Shown here in pieces: positions 15,269-24,273 of a stretch of DNA of 64,000 nt (positions are counted from its first letter, which is position 1; every line of letters starts with the position of its first letter). Made by a program: the position numbers and the translations under genes. Where the stretch lies: the NCBI RefSeq assembly GCF_006346325.1, contig NZ_VDYR01000001.1, forward strand, positions 1,054,001 through 1,118,000. Direction: 5' to 3'. The notes under the pieces are model-generated. The model was not told the origin of the DNA. It saw only the letters and a program-made list of their open reading frames with translations, and ran no database searches. This DNA comes from Sphingomonas japonica (lineage in GTDB: Bacteria > Pseudomonadota > Alphaproteobacteria > Sphingomonadales > Sphingomonadaceae).

Positions 15269-16816
15269 TCACGCGATCATGCCGAGCTGGACGAACTCGA
15301 TGCCGAGCAGGACCAGGAATGCGACGCCCAGCCCGCCAGCGGCGCCGGCGAAGGTCTTCATCCGCTTGCGGCGGAGCGCGGTCTGCGCCTCGGTGACGAC
15401 TTCACCGATCGACCCGATCACCGGCATGCCGCTGAGTTTCTCGAGCCGCTGCGCGGTCGGGAAGGTCGAGTTGAGGCGGCTCAGCGCAAAGGCGATGGCA
15501 ACGCCGAGGCCCAGCGCGACGATCAGCACCGCCGCCATCAGCAACGGCCGGTTGGGCGCGATCGGCGCGCGCGGGCTGGACGGAGGATCGAGCACGGTGA
15601 ACTTCACCGCGTCCCCGCCGCTCTGCACCTGGCTGCGCAGCCGCATCTGCTCGCGATCGGTCAGCAGCTTGTCGTACTGATCCTTGAGCACCTGGTAATT
15701 GCGGTCGATCTCGGCCTGCTCCGCGGCGACGCCGGGCTCGGACGCGATCTTGTCCTGTAGCATCTGCAGGTCCGACTGGAGCTGAGCGCGACGCTGTTCG
15801 AGCGCGGCGACCTGCGCCCCGCGCTCGGCCTGCATCGAGCGCAGCGACAGATAGAGCGGGTTGGCCGAGCCGCCCGCGCCGCCCTGGATTGTCGTCGGTT
15901 CGCGCTGGGCAGCGGCGCGTGCCGCCGCCAGCTGGTTGTTGAGCGCGATCACGTCGGGATGCGACGCGGTCCAGCCGCGGCCGCGTGCTTCGGCAAGCTG
16001 ACCCTCGATCGCCGCGAGCCGGGCGCGTGCGGGGCCAGCCACGGCGATCCCGCCGCTGCCGCCGACCGCGGCGTCGGTGCCCGACATCTGGCCGGCCACT
16101 GCGGCGAGGCTGGAACGCGCGGCGGCGAGGTCGTTCTCGACCTGCGCGATCTGCGCGCGCGCCGCGTTGACGCGTTCGTTGAGCGTGCCGGTACCGGGCA
16201 GCGTTCCCAGGAACTGGTTCTGGAAATCGGCGCGCTTGAGATCGGCCTCCTGCAGCGCCTTTTCACGCTCGGCGACCTGTTCATCGAGGAAGCGCAGCGA
16301 CTGGCCGGTCTCGTCGCGACCGCTCGCCAGATTGCCCTCGACGAAGATGTCGATCAGCTTCTGGACGACGGCACGGGCGAGCGCCGCATTTTCCGAATCG
16401 GACAGGCTTGGCGCCGCGACGGTCGCCGAGATGTCGAACAGATTGTCGGGCTGGGCGGTGATCTTGATGTTCTTCTGCAGCGTGGCGATCCGCGCGGCGA
16501 CGTCGCGGTCGCTCGACACGGTCTTGGCGAGGTCGGTGCCTCGCACGACCTTTTCGAGGCTGATCGCCGAGGTCAGCGTCTGGCGGACGCGGTCGATGTC
16601 CTTGGTCGCTTCGGCTTCTGCGTTGACGCCGGTCTGCTGCGGCAGGATCGAGCGGAGTTGCACCGAGACCTTGGCCGTCGATTCGAAGCGGTTGGGAATC
16701 TGCGTGACGACCAGCCAGCCGACCAGGCACAGCCCCCAGGCGACGCCCAGCGCCACCCAGCGGCGTGCCCAGACCTGATGCAGCGCAATGCGCAGCTCGT
16801 CGATCAGCCCGTTCAT
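15269..16816 (-). CDS. XrtA-system polysaccharide chain-length determinant (Wzz-like)
   Basis: Encodes 515 residues with the Wzz/GumC architecture: a transmembrane helix near residues 20-40, a long periplasmic part rich in heptad-like Ala/Glu/Gln/Leu coiled coil (about residues 170-390), a proline-rich PSSPRAPIAPNRP motif just before the second membrane helix (about 425-445), and a short cytoplasmic loop leading to a third hydrophobic segment at the C terminus. It sets polymer length and docks the BY-kinase encoded next. It lies 10 bases after the export lipoprotein gene. Confidence 0.9.
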   Translation of the reverse strand: MNGLIDELRIALHQVWARRWVALGVAWGLCLVGWLVVTQIPNRFESTAKVSVQLRSILPQQTGVNAEAEATKDIDRVRQTLTSAISLEKVVRGTDLAKTVSSDRDVAARIATLQKNIKITAQPDNLFDISATVAAPSLSDSENAALARAVVQKLIDIFVEGNLASGRDETGQSLRFLDEQVAEREKALQEADLKRADFQNQFLGTLPGTGTLNERVNAARAQIAQVENDLAAARSSLAAVAGQMSGTDAAVGGSGGIAVAGPARARLAAIEGQLAEARGRGWTASHPDVIALNNQLAAARAAAQREPTTIQGGAGGSANPLYLSLRSMQAERGAQVAALEQRRAQLQSDLQMLQDKIASEPGVAAEQAEIDRNYQVLKDQYDKLLTDREQMRLRSQVQSGGDAVKFTVLDPPSSPRAPIAPNRPLLMAAVLIVALGLGVAIAFALSRLNSTFPTAQRLEKLSGMPVIGSIGEVVTEAQTALRRKRMKTFAGAAGGLGVAFLVLLGIEFVQLGMIA

Positions 16817-16826
16817 GCGCGCGTCC

Positions 16827-17471
16827 TCAGAACATGCTCTCGGGAATGATGATCACATCCCCGGGCGACAGGCGGACATTGGCGCTGGTGTCACCGTCCT
16901 TGAGCAGGTCGGACAGGCGCACCGCATATTCGCGCTGCTTGCCGGTGTCGCGGTCGAAGCGAACCAGCCGCCCGCGATTGCCCGCCGCCAGTTCGGACAA
17001 GCCGCCGACCGCGATCATCGCGTCGAGCAGCGTCATGTTGGCGCGGTAGGGGATCGAGGCCGGCTTCTCGGTCGCGCCGACGATGCGGATCTGCTGGCCG
17101 TAGGTGCCCGAGAAATTCTCGACGATCACCGACACGATCGGCGCCTGGATATATTCGGTCAGGGCGATCTTCAGGTCGTCGGCGAGCATCGCCGGAGTCT
17201 TGCCGACCGCGGGCATGTCGTTGATCAGCGGCGTGGTGATGCGGCCGTCGGGGCGCACCTGGACCTTTGCCGACAATTCGGGATTGCGCCACACGAACAC
17301 CTGGAGCGTGTCGAGCGGTCCGATGACATATTCCTCGCCCGGCCCTTCCTGGCTGGCGACGAACGACGCCGGCGGCAGTTCGGGGCGGTTGCCGCCCGCA
17401 CAGCCCGATACCAGCAAGGCCGCTGTCGCCGGGGCGAGCACCATGTTCCTGACCGTCTTCGTCACACGCAT
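16827..17471 (-). CDS. XrtA-system exopolysaccharide export lipoprotein (Wza-like)
   Basis: Encodes 214 residues. The signal peptide ends in the lipobox V-S-G-C (Cys24), so it is an outer-membrane lipoprotein. Next come a poly_export (PES) domain (YVIGPLDTLQVFVWRNPEL near residue 50-70, then RPDGRITTPLI) and a SLBB domain. It should form the periplasmic/outer-membrane channel for the polymer. The ATG at 17471 lies 11 bases after AGGGG; in-frame GTGs at 17474 and 17480 are possible alternatives. The 91-base gap upstream is the only sizeable gap within this 12-gene series and could hold an internal promoter. Confidence 0.9.
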   Translation of the reverse strand: MRVTKTVRNMVLAPATAALLVSGCAGGNRPELPPASFVASQEGPGEEYVIGPLDTLQVFVWRNPELSAKVQVRPDGRITTPLINDMPAVGKTPAMLADDLKIALTEYIQAPIVSVIVENFSGTYGQQIRIVGATEKPASIPYRANMTLLDAMIAVGGLSELAAGNRGRLVRFDRDTGKQREYAVRLSDLLKDGDTSANVRLSPGDVIIIPESMF

Positions 17472-17571
17472 CACCCACACGTCCCCTGCCGTTCGCTGCG
17501 CGCCCCGCCGAACTTCGACCGGGCAGGCATCGGATCGCCAATGCTATGGGGCTGTGGGGGTTAAATTAGCG

Positions 17572-18804
17572 TTAGGTCTGCGGCATGATTAGCAATTCTC
17601 GCGCCGCCGGATGCCCCAGGAAAGCCGAAGGACTGGCGGTGGCACCATAAGCGCCCGCGAGGAAGATCGCGACAACGTCGCCAACGGCGGTGTCCGGAAA
17701 CGAGACACGGTCTGCCAGCCGGTCGAGCGGGGTGCACAGCGAGCCCACCACCGATACCGTGCCGGTCGGATCGGCGCCCAGTTTCGCGGCATTCGCGACC
17801 GGATAGTTGCGCCGCACCACCGTGCCGAAATTGCCCGAGGCGGCGAGCTGATGGTGCAGTCCGCCGTCGACGACGACGAAGGTCTCGCCTTGGCTTTGCT
17901 TCACATCGACGACGCGGGTCAGGTAGACGCCCGCTTCGCCGACCAGATAGCGGCCGAGTTCGATCGCGAACCGGGTCGGGCCGCTGGCGAGCCGGGTCGA
18001 TGTCAGCGCCTCGCCGAGCGCGGTTCCCACCGCCGGGAGATCGACCGGGGTGTCGCCCGGGAAATAGGGAATGCCGAAGCCGCCGCCCAGATTGACCAGC
18101 GGCGGCACCGCGCCCGCTTCGTCCGAGAGGCGATCGGCAAGCGCCAGCGTCGCTGCCTGCATCTCGGCGATCGCTTCGGCGTCCAGCGCCTGCGACCCGG
18201 TATAGATGTGAAAGCCGTGCCAGTCGGCGCCGTTCGCGATCAGATCGCGCACCAGTATCGCCGCCCGGTCCGCATCGACCCCGAATGGCGAGGCGCGCCC
18301 GCCCATCCGCATCCCCGAGCCGCGCAATTCGAAGTCGGGATTGACCCGCACCGCGACCCGCGGCGCGATGCCGAGACGATGGCCGATCGCCAGCGCGCGC
18401 CGACCTTCACCTTCCGATTCGAGGTTTAGCGTGGCGCCGGCGACGATCGCCGCTTCGAGTTCGTCGTCGCGCTTGCCGGGGCCGGCGAAGCTGATCGCCG
18501 CCGCGTCCTTGACCTCCAGCGCCTTTGCCAGTTCGCCCCCCGACGCGACGTCGAGCCCATCGACCAGCGGAGAAATCGCGGCAAGCAACGCGGGCAAGGG
18601 ATTGGCCTTGATTGCATAATGCAGGTCGATGCGATCGGGCAGCGCCGCGCGTACCTCGGCCACGCGCGCGGCGATCAGCGCAAGGTCGTAGACGAAGAGC
18701 GGAGTGTCTCCCGCCCTTGCGATCCAGTACTCGGCATCGTGCCCGGCGATCGTCAGCACCTGGCGTCCGGCAAAGGCGGGCGGGATCGGGCCCATTGGTT
18801 TCAT
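17572..18804 (-). CDS. PLP-dependent decarboxylase, exosortase A-associated (TIGR03099-like)
   Basis: Encodes 410 residues of a fold-III decarboxylase related to diaminopimelate decarboxylase. Motifs: the PLP lysine in DLHYAIKANPLPA near residue 60, the HIYTGSQ segment, the NLGGGFGIPY glycine loop, ELGRYLVG, and the active-site Cys in VVGSLCTPLD. It is specific to exosortase A loci, where its amino-acid substrate is unknown; with the adjacent acyl-CoA ligase and the divergent acyl carrier protein it may make an amine-bearing acyl building block. The start overlaps the ligase stop (ATGA). It is the third decarboxylase of this fold in 19 kb. Confidence 0.88.
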   Translation of the reverse strand: MKPMGPIPPAFAGRQVLTIAGHDAEYWIARAGDTPLFVYDLALIAARVAEVRAALPDRIDLHYAIKANPLPALLAAISPLVDGLDVASGGELAKALEVKDAAAISFAGPGKRDDELEAAIVAGATLNLESEGEGRRALAIGHRLGIAPRVAVRVNPDFELRGSGMRMGGRASPFGVDADRAAILVRDLIANGADWHGFHIYTGSQALDAEAIAEMQAATLALADRLSDEAGAVPPLVNLGGGFGIPYFPGDTPVDLPAVGTALGEALTSTRLASGPTRFAIELGRYLVGEAGVYLTRVVDVKQSQGETFVVVDGGLHHQLAASGNFGTVVRRNYPVANAAKLGADPTGTVSVVGSLCTPLDRLADRVSFPDTAVGDVVAIFLAGAYGATASPSAFLGHPAARELLIMPQT

Positions 18805-20309
18805 GACGTCACCTGCGTTTTCAGGGCTGCGCGATCGAGCTTGCCATTGGCATTGCGCGGCAGCGCGGTCAGCCAGACATATCGCTGCGGCTGCATGAAG
18901 GCGGGCAGATCGCGCCGCAGCCGTTCGCGCAGTGCCGCCTCAACAGCACCCGCATCGCCCCGCGCGCTGGCGACGACGGTGATCGCCTGGCCGAGGCGGG
19001 GATCGGCGACCCCGAACGCTGCCGCCTCGACGACGTCGCCTCCGGCCATCACCGCTTCCTCGATCTCGGTCGGGCTGATGCGGTTGCCAGCGCTCTTGAT
19101 CATCTCGTCATCGCGGCCGACGAAGCGCAGCAGGCCGCCCTCGTCCTCGATCGCGGTGTCGCCCGACCAGACTGCCATGCCGCCATGTTCGGAAAAGTCG
19201 GGCGCCGGCCGGAAGCGTAGCGCAGTGCGCTCGGCATCCTGCCAATAGCCCTGCGCCACTAGCGGGCCGGCATGGACCAGCTCTCCGGGCTCACCCGGCG
19301 CGGCGCGCGTGCCGTCGGCGCGGACGATCAGCACTTCGGCAAAGGGAATTGCGCGGCCGATCGATTGGGGATGCGCGTCGACCAGGGCGGGGTCGAGATA
19401 GGTCGAGCGGAACGCCTCGGTCAGGCCGTACATCGGATAGAGATCGGCGCGCGGGAACCGTTCGCGAAGCCCGAGCACCAGCCGCGGCGTGAGCGCGCCG
19501 CCGGAATTGGTCAGGCGGCGCAGCTTCGCGGCGATGTCGCTTGGCCATTCCGCTTCGAGTAGCTGCACCCACAGCGGCGGAACGCCGGCGATGGTGGTGA
19601 TGTCGAAGCGATCGACCGCCTTGATGACGTCGCGCGCGGTGAGGTAATCGAGCGGCACCACGCACCCGCCGGCGGCCCAGGTCGACAGCAGCTGGTTCTG
19701 GCCATAGTCGAAGCTGAGCGGAAGCACGCCGAGCACGCGGTCGTCGGGCGTGATCTTCAGATAGCGCGCAACGCTGATCGCGCCGAGCCAGAGGTTGGCG
19801 TGGCTGAGCATCACTCCCTTGGGCCGCCCGGTCGAGCCCGACGTGTAGAGGATCGCCGCAAGATCGTACGGGCCGGCATTCGACGCGCCGAGCCCCTCGC
19901 CTTCCAGCGGAACGCCGCCCTCATCGACCAGCACACAATCGTCGGGCAACTCGCCCGCGCCGAGCGTCCCTGCCCGCGCGGCGCCCGCGATCAGCAGCTT
20001 TGCGCCGCTGTCGGCGAGGATGTGCGCCACCTGTGCATGCTTGAGCATCGGGTTGACCGGGACATGCACCACCCCAGCCCGTGCCGCCGCCAGCGGCAGC
20101 ACGCAGGCGAGCCTCGTCTTGGCGAGCCAGCTCGCGACGCGGTCGCCCGGCGCCATGCCCTGCGCGCGCAGCCATGCCGCCACCGCACCGACCGCCGCGT
20201 CGAGTTCGGCATGCGTCCACATGCCGGCCTTGTCCACCAGCGCGGGAGCGCCGCGTGCGCCCGCCAGCGCGAGATGGTCGAGCGGCAAGGGGGTTAAATC
20301 TTTGGTCAT
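18801..20309 (-). CDS. Acyl-CoA ligase (AMP-forming), exosortase A-associated (TIGR03098-like)
   Basis: Encodes 502 residues of the ANL adenylating superfamily. The P-loop-like A3 motif is LYTSGSTGRPKGVMLSH, A5 is YPMYGLTEAF, and the WSGDTAIEDEGG and GRDDEMIKSAGNRISP hinge motifs follow, with the catalytic Lys in NANGKLDR near the C terminus. It activates a carboxylic acid, probably for transfer to the acyl carrier protein encoded at 21401. The ATG at 20309 with AGGA five bases before it is preferred to the ATG six bases upstream. It is the first gene of the minus-strand series, only 56 bases from the divergent acyltransferase. Confidence 0.88.
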   Translation of the reverse strand: MTKDLTPLPLDHLALAGARGAPALVDKAGMWTHAELDAAVGAVAAWLRAQGMAPGDRVASWLAKTRLACVLPLAAARAGVVHVPVNPMLKHAQVAHILADSGAKLLIAGAARAGTLGAGELPDDCVLVDEGGVPLEGEGLGASNAGPYDLAAILYTSGSTGRPKGVMLSHANLWLGAISVARYLKITPDDRVLGVLPLSFDYGQNQLLSTWAAGGCVVPLDYLTARDVIKAVDRFDITTIAGVPPLWVQLLEAEWPSDIAAKLRRLTNSGGALTPRLVLGLRERFPRADLYPMYGLTEAFRSTYLDPALVDAHPQSIGRAIPFAEVLIVRADGTRAAPGEPGELVHAGPLVAQGYWQDAERTALRFRPAPDFSEHGGMAVWSGDTAIEDEGGLLRFVGRDDEMIKSAGNRISPTEIEEAVMAGGDVVEAAAFGVADPRLGQAITVVASARGDAGAVEAALRERLRRDLPAFMQPQRYVWLTALPRNANGKLDRAALKTQVTS

Positions 20310-20365
20310 CGCCATCCTGCTACAGCCAACCGGTAAACAGTCCGATTACGAGCGGGGCAAGCACG
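20310..20365. promoter_or_regulatory. Divergent control region of the XrtA locus
   Basis: A 56-base gap separates the first minus-strand gene (acyl-CoA ligase) from the first plus-strand gene (acyltransferase). It must hold both start sites' ribosome-binding sites (AGGA for the ligase), so the promoters probably overlap each other or lie within the neighbouring coding ends. No clear -35/-10 pair could be assigned. Confidence 0.4.
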
Positions 20366-21364
20366 ATGTCGGTCGAAGTGACAGTGTTCGACGATCTGGG
20401 CGCGGTGGCGCGCGATGCGGGCGGAGCGCTCGATCGCGAGGCACAGCCGAGCCTGTTCGACCGCCTCGACTGGTTCGACCGAACCGCCGCGCATTGTCCG
20501 CCCGGCGGCAAGCCGATGATCGCGCGTGCCCGCAACGGGCTCGGCACGGCATGGCTGTTCCTGTCGCGCGAGGGTTCCAGCGCGCAGGCGCTGGCGAGCT
20601 GGTACACGCTCGATTTCGACATCGTGCGCAGCGGCGACGCCAAGGCGGCGGTCGCGGCATTGGCGCGCAACCTGGACGGCATCAGCCATATCTCGCTCGC
20701 TCCCGTCGCCGATCCGGCCGAGATCGCCGACGCATTCCTGGCGGCGGGCTGGCAGGTGTTCATCGAACCGACGACGGTCAATTGGCGCACGCAGCCGCCC
20801 GCAGATTTCGACGTCTTCTGGGAATCGCGCCCGAGCCGCCTGCGCAACACGGTCAAGCGCAAGGCCAAGAAGGCCGATCTCGACATCCGCATCCACCGCA
20901 GCTTCGACGCCGACGCGTGGGAGGCGTATCGGGCGATCTATGCCGCCAGCTGGAAGCCCGAAGAGGGGAGCTGGGATTTCATGCGCAGCTTTGCCGACGC
21001 GGAGGGCGCGGCGGGCACGCTGCGGCTCGGCATTGCCTATCATGACGGCGCACCGGTCGCGGCGCAGCTGTGGCATGTCGAAAACGGGCGCGCGACGATC
21101 CACAAGCTGGCCTATGTCGACAGCGCGAAGGACCTGTCGCCGGGGTCGATCCTGAGCCATGCCATGTTCCGTCACGTCATCGAACAGGACCGGCCCGACC
21201 TGATCGATTATGGAACCGGCGATCAACCTTACAAGGCCGACTGGATGGACGAGGCGCTGCCGCTGTATCGCATCGAATGCTATCACCGCCGCCGCCCCTC
21301 GGCCTGGCCGCGGCTGGCGCGGCGGATGCTGTCGGAGCTTGTCCGGCGTCCGGCGACGCACTAG
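20366..21364 (+). CDS. GNAT/FemAB-like acyltransferase
   Basis: Encodes 332 residues with an acetyltransferase (GNAT-type, BioF2-like) fold in the C-terminal half: SRPSRLRNTVKRKAKKA near residue 155, then a CoA-site-like segment, and IDYGTGDQPYKADWM near residue 285, a signature of cellulose/EPS-associated GNAT proteins. It probably acylates a sugar or the product loaded on the neighbouring acyl carrier protein. The frame is open for 95 codons upstream, but that part is antisense to the ligase; the ATG at 20366 matches the family N terminus. First of four closely spaced plus-strand genes. Confidence 0.8.
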   Translation: MSVEVTVFDDLGAVARDAGGALDREAQPSLFDRLDWFDRTAAHCPPGGKPMIARARNGLGTAWLFLSREGSSAQALASWYTLDFDIVRSGDAKAAVAALARNLDGISHISLAPVADPAEIADAFLAAGWQVFIEPTTVNWRTQPPADFDVFWESRPSRLRNTVKRKAKKADLDIRIHRSFDADAWEAYRAIYAASWKPEEGSWDFMRSFADAEGAAGTLRLGIAYHDGAPVAAQLWHVENGRATIHKLAYVDSAKDLSPGSILSHAMFRHVIEQDRPDLIDYGTGDQPYKADWMDEALPLYRIECYHRRRPSAWPRLARRMLSELVRRPATH

Positions 21365-21400
21365 GCGCCTGCAACGCATTGATTGCATGGGACCGGCAGA

Positions 21401-21673
21401 ATGATTCCCGAAGGTAGCGCTGAGATCGAGACCACCGTTCGCGCCGTGCTGGCCGACGTGCTGGGGATCAGCGCCGATCGCGCCGCGGCGTTCCGCGCCG
21501 AGACGCCGCTGTTCGGCGCGCTGCCCGAACTCGATTCGATGGCGGTCGCGGGCGTTCTCACCGAGCTGGAGGACCGGATCGGCATCGTCATCGAGGATGA
21601 CGACATCGACGGCGAGACACTCGAGACGTTCGGTGCGCTGGTCCGGTTCGCAGCCGACAAGGCCCTGAATTGA
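21401..21673 (+). CDS. Acyl carrier protein, XrtA-associated
   Basis: Encodes a 90-residue acidic four-helix carrier protein. Ser46 in the motif LPELDSMAVAGVL is the expected 4'-phosphopantetheine attachment site. A TTG 18 bases upstream is in frame, but the ATG at 21401 gives the usual length. It presumably carries the acyl group activated by the divergent ligase and passes it to the flanking acyltransferase or hydrolases. Confidence 0.88.
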   Translation: MIPEGSAEIETTVRAVLADVLGISADRAAAFRAETPLFGALPELDSMAVAGVLTELEDRIGIVIEDDDIDGETLETFGALVRFAADKALN

Positions 21674-21683
21674 TGGCACGGAC

Positions 21684-22379
21684 TTGATCGAAACCTATGA
21701 CTGGGCCGGGGGAAGCGAAGCGTGCCTGCGCTTTGGCCCCGATGACGGCCCGGTAGTGGTCGCCGCGCTGCCGCTGTTCGAGGAAGCCAACCGGACCCGC
21801 GCCTTCACGGTCGCAATCCTGCGCGCGCTTGGCGAGCACGATGTCGGCGCCCTGCTGCCCGACTTGCCCGGGACGGGCGAAAGTTTGCTGGCGACCGAAC
21901 ATGCCACGCTCGCCGACTGGCGCGCGGCCTATGCCAGCGCAGTCAAGACAGCCGGCTATCCGGCATTTGCCTTTGCGATCCGCGGCGGGGCGCTGATCGA
22001 CTGTTCGGCCGCGGTCGAGGGGCGGTATCATTTCGCCCCGGCAAATGGTTCGGCGATCGTGCGCGAACTGGTGAGGGCTCGTCAGGCTTCGGCACGCGAG
22101 GATGGCGACGCGTTCGATCCGGCGATGCTCGACGAGGCCGGTGCTCCGATAGAGCTGGCGGGCAACCGCCTGTCGCGCACGCTGATCGCGGAGCTGAAGG
22201 TGGCGGAACCGGCGACGACGCTGCGCCGCGTCGTGCGCCTGGAAAGCGACGCTCAGCCCGCCGACCGCAAGCTGCCGGGGGCACCGCTGTGGCGGCGCGC
22301 CGAACCCGACACCGATGGCCCGCTGGCCGCGCTGATCGCCGCCGACATCGCCGATTGGGTGCACGCATGCGGCGCGTGA
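21684..22379 (+). CDS. Hydrolase 2, exosortase A system-associated
   Basis: Encodes about 231 residues of the alpha/beta-hydrolase-like family seen beside exosortase A. The first half has a LPLFEEANRTRAF segment typical of this group and a DLPGTGES turn, but the nucleophile elbow expected near residue 100 reads FAIRGGALI, with Arg-Gly in place of Ser, so classical Ser-His-Asp catalysis is doubtful. The only usable start is TTG at 21684, because an in-frame stop lies 18 bases upstream. It overlaps the next gene by 13 bases. Confidence 0.75.
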   Translation: MIETYDWAGGSEACLRFGPDDGPVVVAALPLFEEANRTRAFTVAILRALGEHDVGALLPDLPGTGESLLATEHATLADWRAAYASAVKTAGYPAFAFAIRGGALIDCSAAVEGRYHFAPANGSAIVRELVRARQASAREDGDAFDPAMLDEAGAPIELAGNRLSRTLIAELKVAEPATTLRRVVRLESDAQPADRKLPGAPLWRRAEPDTDGPLAALIAADIADWVHACGA

Positions 22380-23152
22380 TCGCCTTTGCCTGCGGCGAGG
22401 ATACGCTGGTCGGAACGATCGACAGCGCCGACCGCGCGACAGGACTGGTAATCGTGTCGGGAGGCAACGAGATAAGGATGGGCGCGCATCGCGGCATGGC
22501 GTCGCTTGCCGCCGATCTGGCCGATCGCGGCGTTCCGGTGCTGCGCTTCGATCGCCGCGGGATCGGCGATTCGACCGGAGCCAATCGCGGGTTCGAGGAC
22601 GAAGGCGACGATATCGCCGCGGCGGTCGCCGCGTTCCGGTCGGAAGTGCCGCAGCTGACGCGGGTGATTGCGTTCGGCAATTGCGATGCGGCCTCGGCGC
22701 TGGCATTCTATGACGGCGGTGGCATCGACGGCTATGTCCTCGCCAATCCGTGGGTGATCGAACCGACCGACGAATTGCCGCCCGCCTCCGCGATCCGGGC
22801 GCGCTATGTCGAGCGGTTGAAGGACCCGCGCGCGTGGCTGCGGCTGGCCAAGGGCGGGGTCAATCTGGCCAAGCTGGCGCGCGGGCTCAGAAAAGCCACC
22901 GCGAGCGCTGCGCCCAGCGGGCTGGCGGACCGGGTGGCGGCGGGGATGACGGCCAAAAGCGGATCGATGACACTGCTGATCGCCCGGCGCGACAACACCG
23001 CGGTGGCGTTTCAGGAGGCGTGGAAGGGAGCGGCGTTCGATCCGGTGCGGCCGCGGGTCAAGCTGCATGCGCGCGATACCGGTAGCCACAGTTTTGCCAA
23101 GGACGGCGACCACGCGTGGCTGCTGGAGCGGTTGCTGGCGGCGCTTGGATAG
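22367..23152 (+). CDS. Hydrolase 1, exosortase A system-associated
   Basis: Encodes 261 residues of an alpha/beta hydrolase family specific to exosortase A loci. The segment IVSGGNEIRMGAHRG and FDRRGIGDSTG near residues 60-70 match the family. The nucleophile position reads FGNCDAASA, with Cys instead of Ser, which would make it a Cys-type or thioester-acting enzyme. A late GSHSFA carries the likely catalytic His. It could release a product from the acyl carrier protein. Its ATG lies inside the end of hydrolase 2, so translation is coupled. Confidence 0.8.
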   Translation: MRRVIAFACGEDTLVGTIDSADRATGLVIVSGGNEIRMGAHRGMASLAADLADRGVPVLRFDRRGIGDSTGANRGFEDEGDDIAAAVAAFRSEVPQLTRVIAFGNCDAASALAFYDGGGIDGYVLANPWVIEPTDELPPASAIRARYVERLKDPRAWLRLAKGGVNLAKLARGLRKATASAAPSGLADRVAAGMTAKSGSMTLLIARRDNTAVAFQEAWKGAAFDPVRPRVKLHARDTGSHSFAKDGDHAWLLERLLAALG

Positions 23153-23191
23153 CACCAGCACCGGCCTTCCCGGTAAGGGTATGCTGCTACC

Positions 23192-24163
23192 CTACTCCGC
23201 TGCTTCGGCAACCTGCTCGAAATCGGCTTCCGCCAGAAACCGCTCCGCGTCGAGCGCGGCCATGCAGCCGGTTCCTGCCGCGGTCACCGCCTGGCGATAG
23301 ACCTTGTCCATGACGTCGCCGCACGCGAACACGCCGGGCACGCTGGTCCGCGTCGATCCGGTCTCGACCTTGAGATAGCCGTCGTCGTCGAGATCGAGAT
23401 GGCCGCGGAACAGCTCGGTCGCAGGATGGTGCCCGATCGCGACGAACCCGCCATCGACCTCGATCGTCGACAGCTCGCCGGTGACCGTATCGCGCAGCTC
23501 GATGCCAACCAGCCCTTCGGGCGATCCGCCGCCGACGAAGCGCTCGACGGCCTTGTTCCACAGCACGTTGATGCGCTCGTTGGCGAACAGACGGTTCTGC
23601 AGGATCTTTTCGGCGCGAAAGCTGTCGCGGCGATGGATCAGCGTGACGTCATGGCTGTGGTTGGTGAGGTACAGCGCCTCCTCGACCGCAGTGTTGCCGC
23701 CGCCGATCACCGCAACCTTCTTGCCGCGGTAGAAGAAGCCGTCGCACGTCGCGCACGCGGATACGCCCTTGCCCTTGAGCAGTTCCTCGCTGTCGAGGCC
23801 GAGCCATTTGGCCTGCGCACCGGTGGCGATGACCAGCACGTCGCCCGAATAGACCGTGCCGCCGTCGCCGACGAGGCGGAACGGGCGGCGCGACAGGTCG
23901 ATCTCGGTGATGGTGTCGTACATCATCTGCGCGCCGACATGCTCGGCCTGCGCCTGCATCTCGTCCATCAGCCACGGCCCCTGGATGACGTCGCGGAAGC
24001 CCGGATAATTCTCGACATCGGTGGTGGTGGTCAGCTGGCCACCGGGCTGGATGCCTTGCACCACGATCGGCGCCATCCCCGCGCGCGCGCCATAGATCGC
24101 CGCCGACAGCCCCGCCGGACCCGAGCCGAGGATGAGCATGCGCGTCGAATGGGTAGCGGTCAT
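23192..24163 (-). CDS. trxB: Thioredoxin reductase
   Basis: Encodes 323 residues of the low-molecular-weight NADPH-thioredoxin reductase: an N-terminal FAD motif LILGSGPAGLSAA (residues 10-22), the redox pair Cys137/Cys140 in ACATCDGFFY, a NADPH-binding GGGNTAVEEA, and the C-terminal FAD segment GVFACGDVMDKVYRQA. It keeps thioredoxin reduced in the cytoplasm. The ATG giving MTATHSTR is chosen because the twelve extra codons upstream are not conserved. It converges with hydrolase 1 of the XrtA locus and marks the edge of that locus. Confidence 0.96.
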   Translation of the reverse strand: MTATHSTRMLILGSGPAGLSAAIYGARAGMAPIVVQGIQPGGQLTTTTDVENYPGFRDVIQGPWLMDEMQAQAEHVGAQMMYDTITEIDLSRRPFRLVGDGGTVYSGDVLVIATGAQAKWLGLDSEELLKGKGVSACATCDGFFYRGKKVAVIGGGNTAVEEALYLTNHSHDVTLIHRRDSFRAEKILQNRLFANERINVLWNKAVERFVGGGSPEGLVGIELRDTVTGELSTIEVDGGFVAIGHHPATELFRGHLDLDDDGYLKVETGSTRTSVPGVFACGDVMDKVYRQAVTAAGTGCMAALDAERFLAEADFEQVAEAAE

Positions 24164-24273
24164 GGGGTCTGCCTGAATGGAGAGTTGGCGATGCCGCATC
24201 TAGGGGAACGGCACCGCCGCTTGCAACATGGGCAGGTGGACCTGAACCTGCGCGAAACGAAAACTTGTCGCCT

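Noticed and set aside
23157..23192. Short hairpins ACCGG/CCGGT and GGGTA/TACCC between hydrolase 1 and trxB
   Set aside because: Only 5-bp stems with no T-run; too weak to call a terminator.
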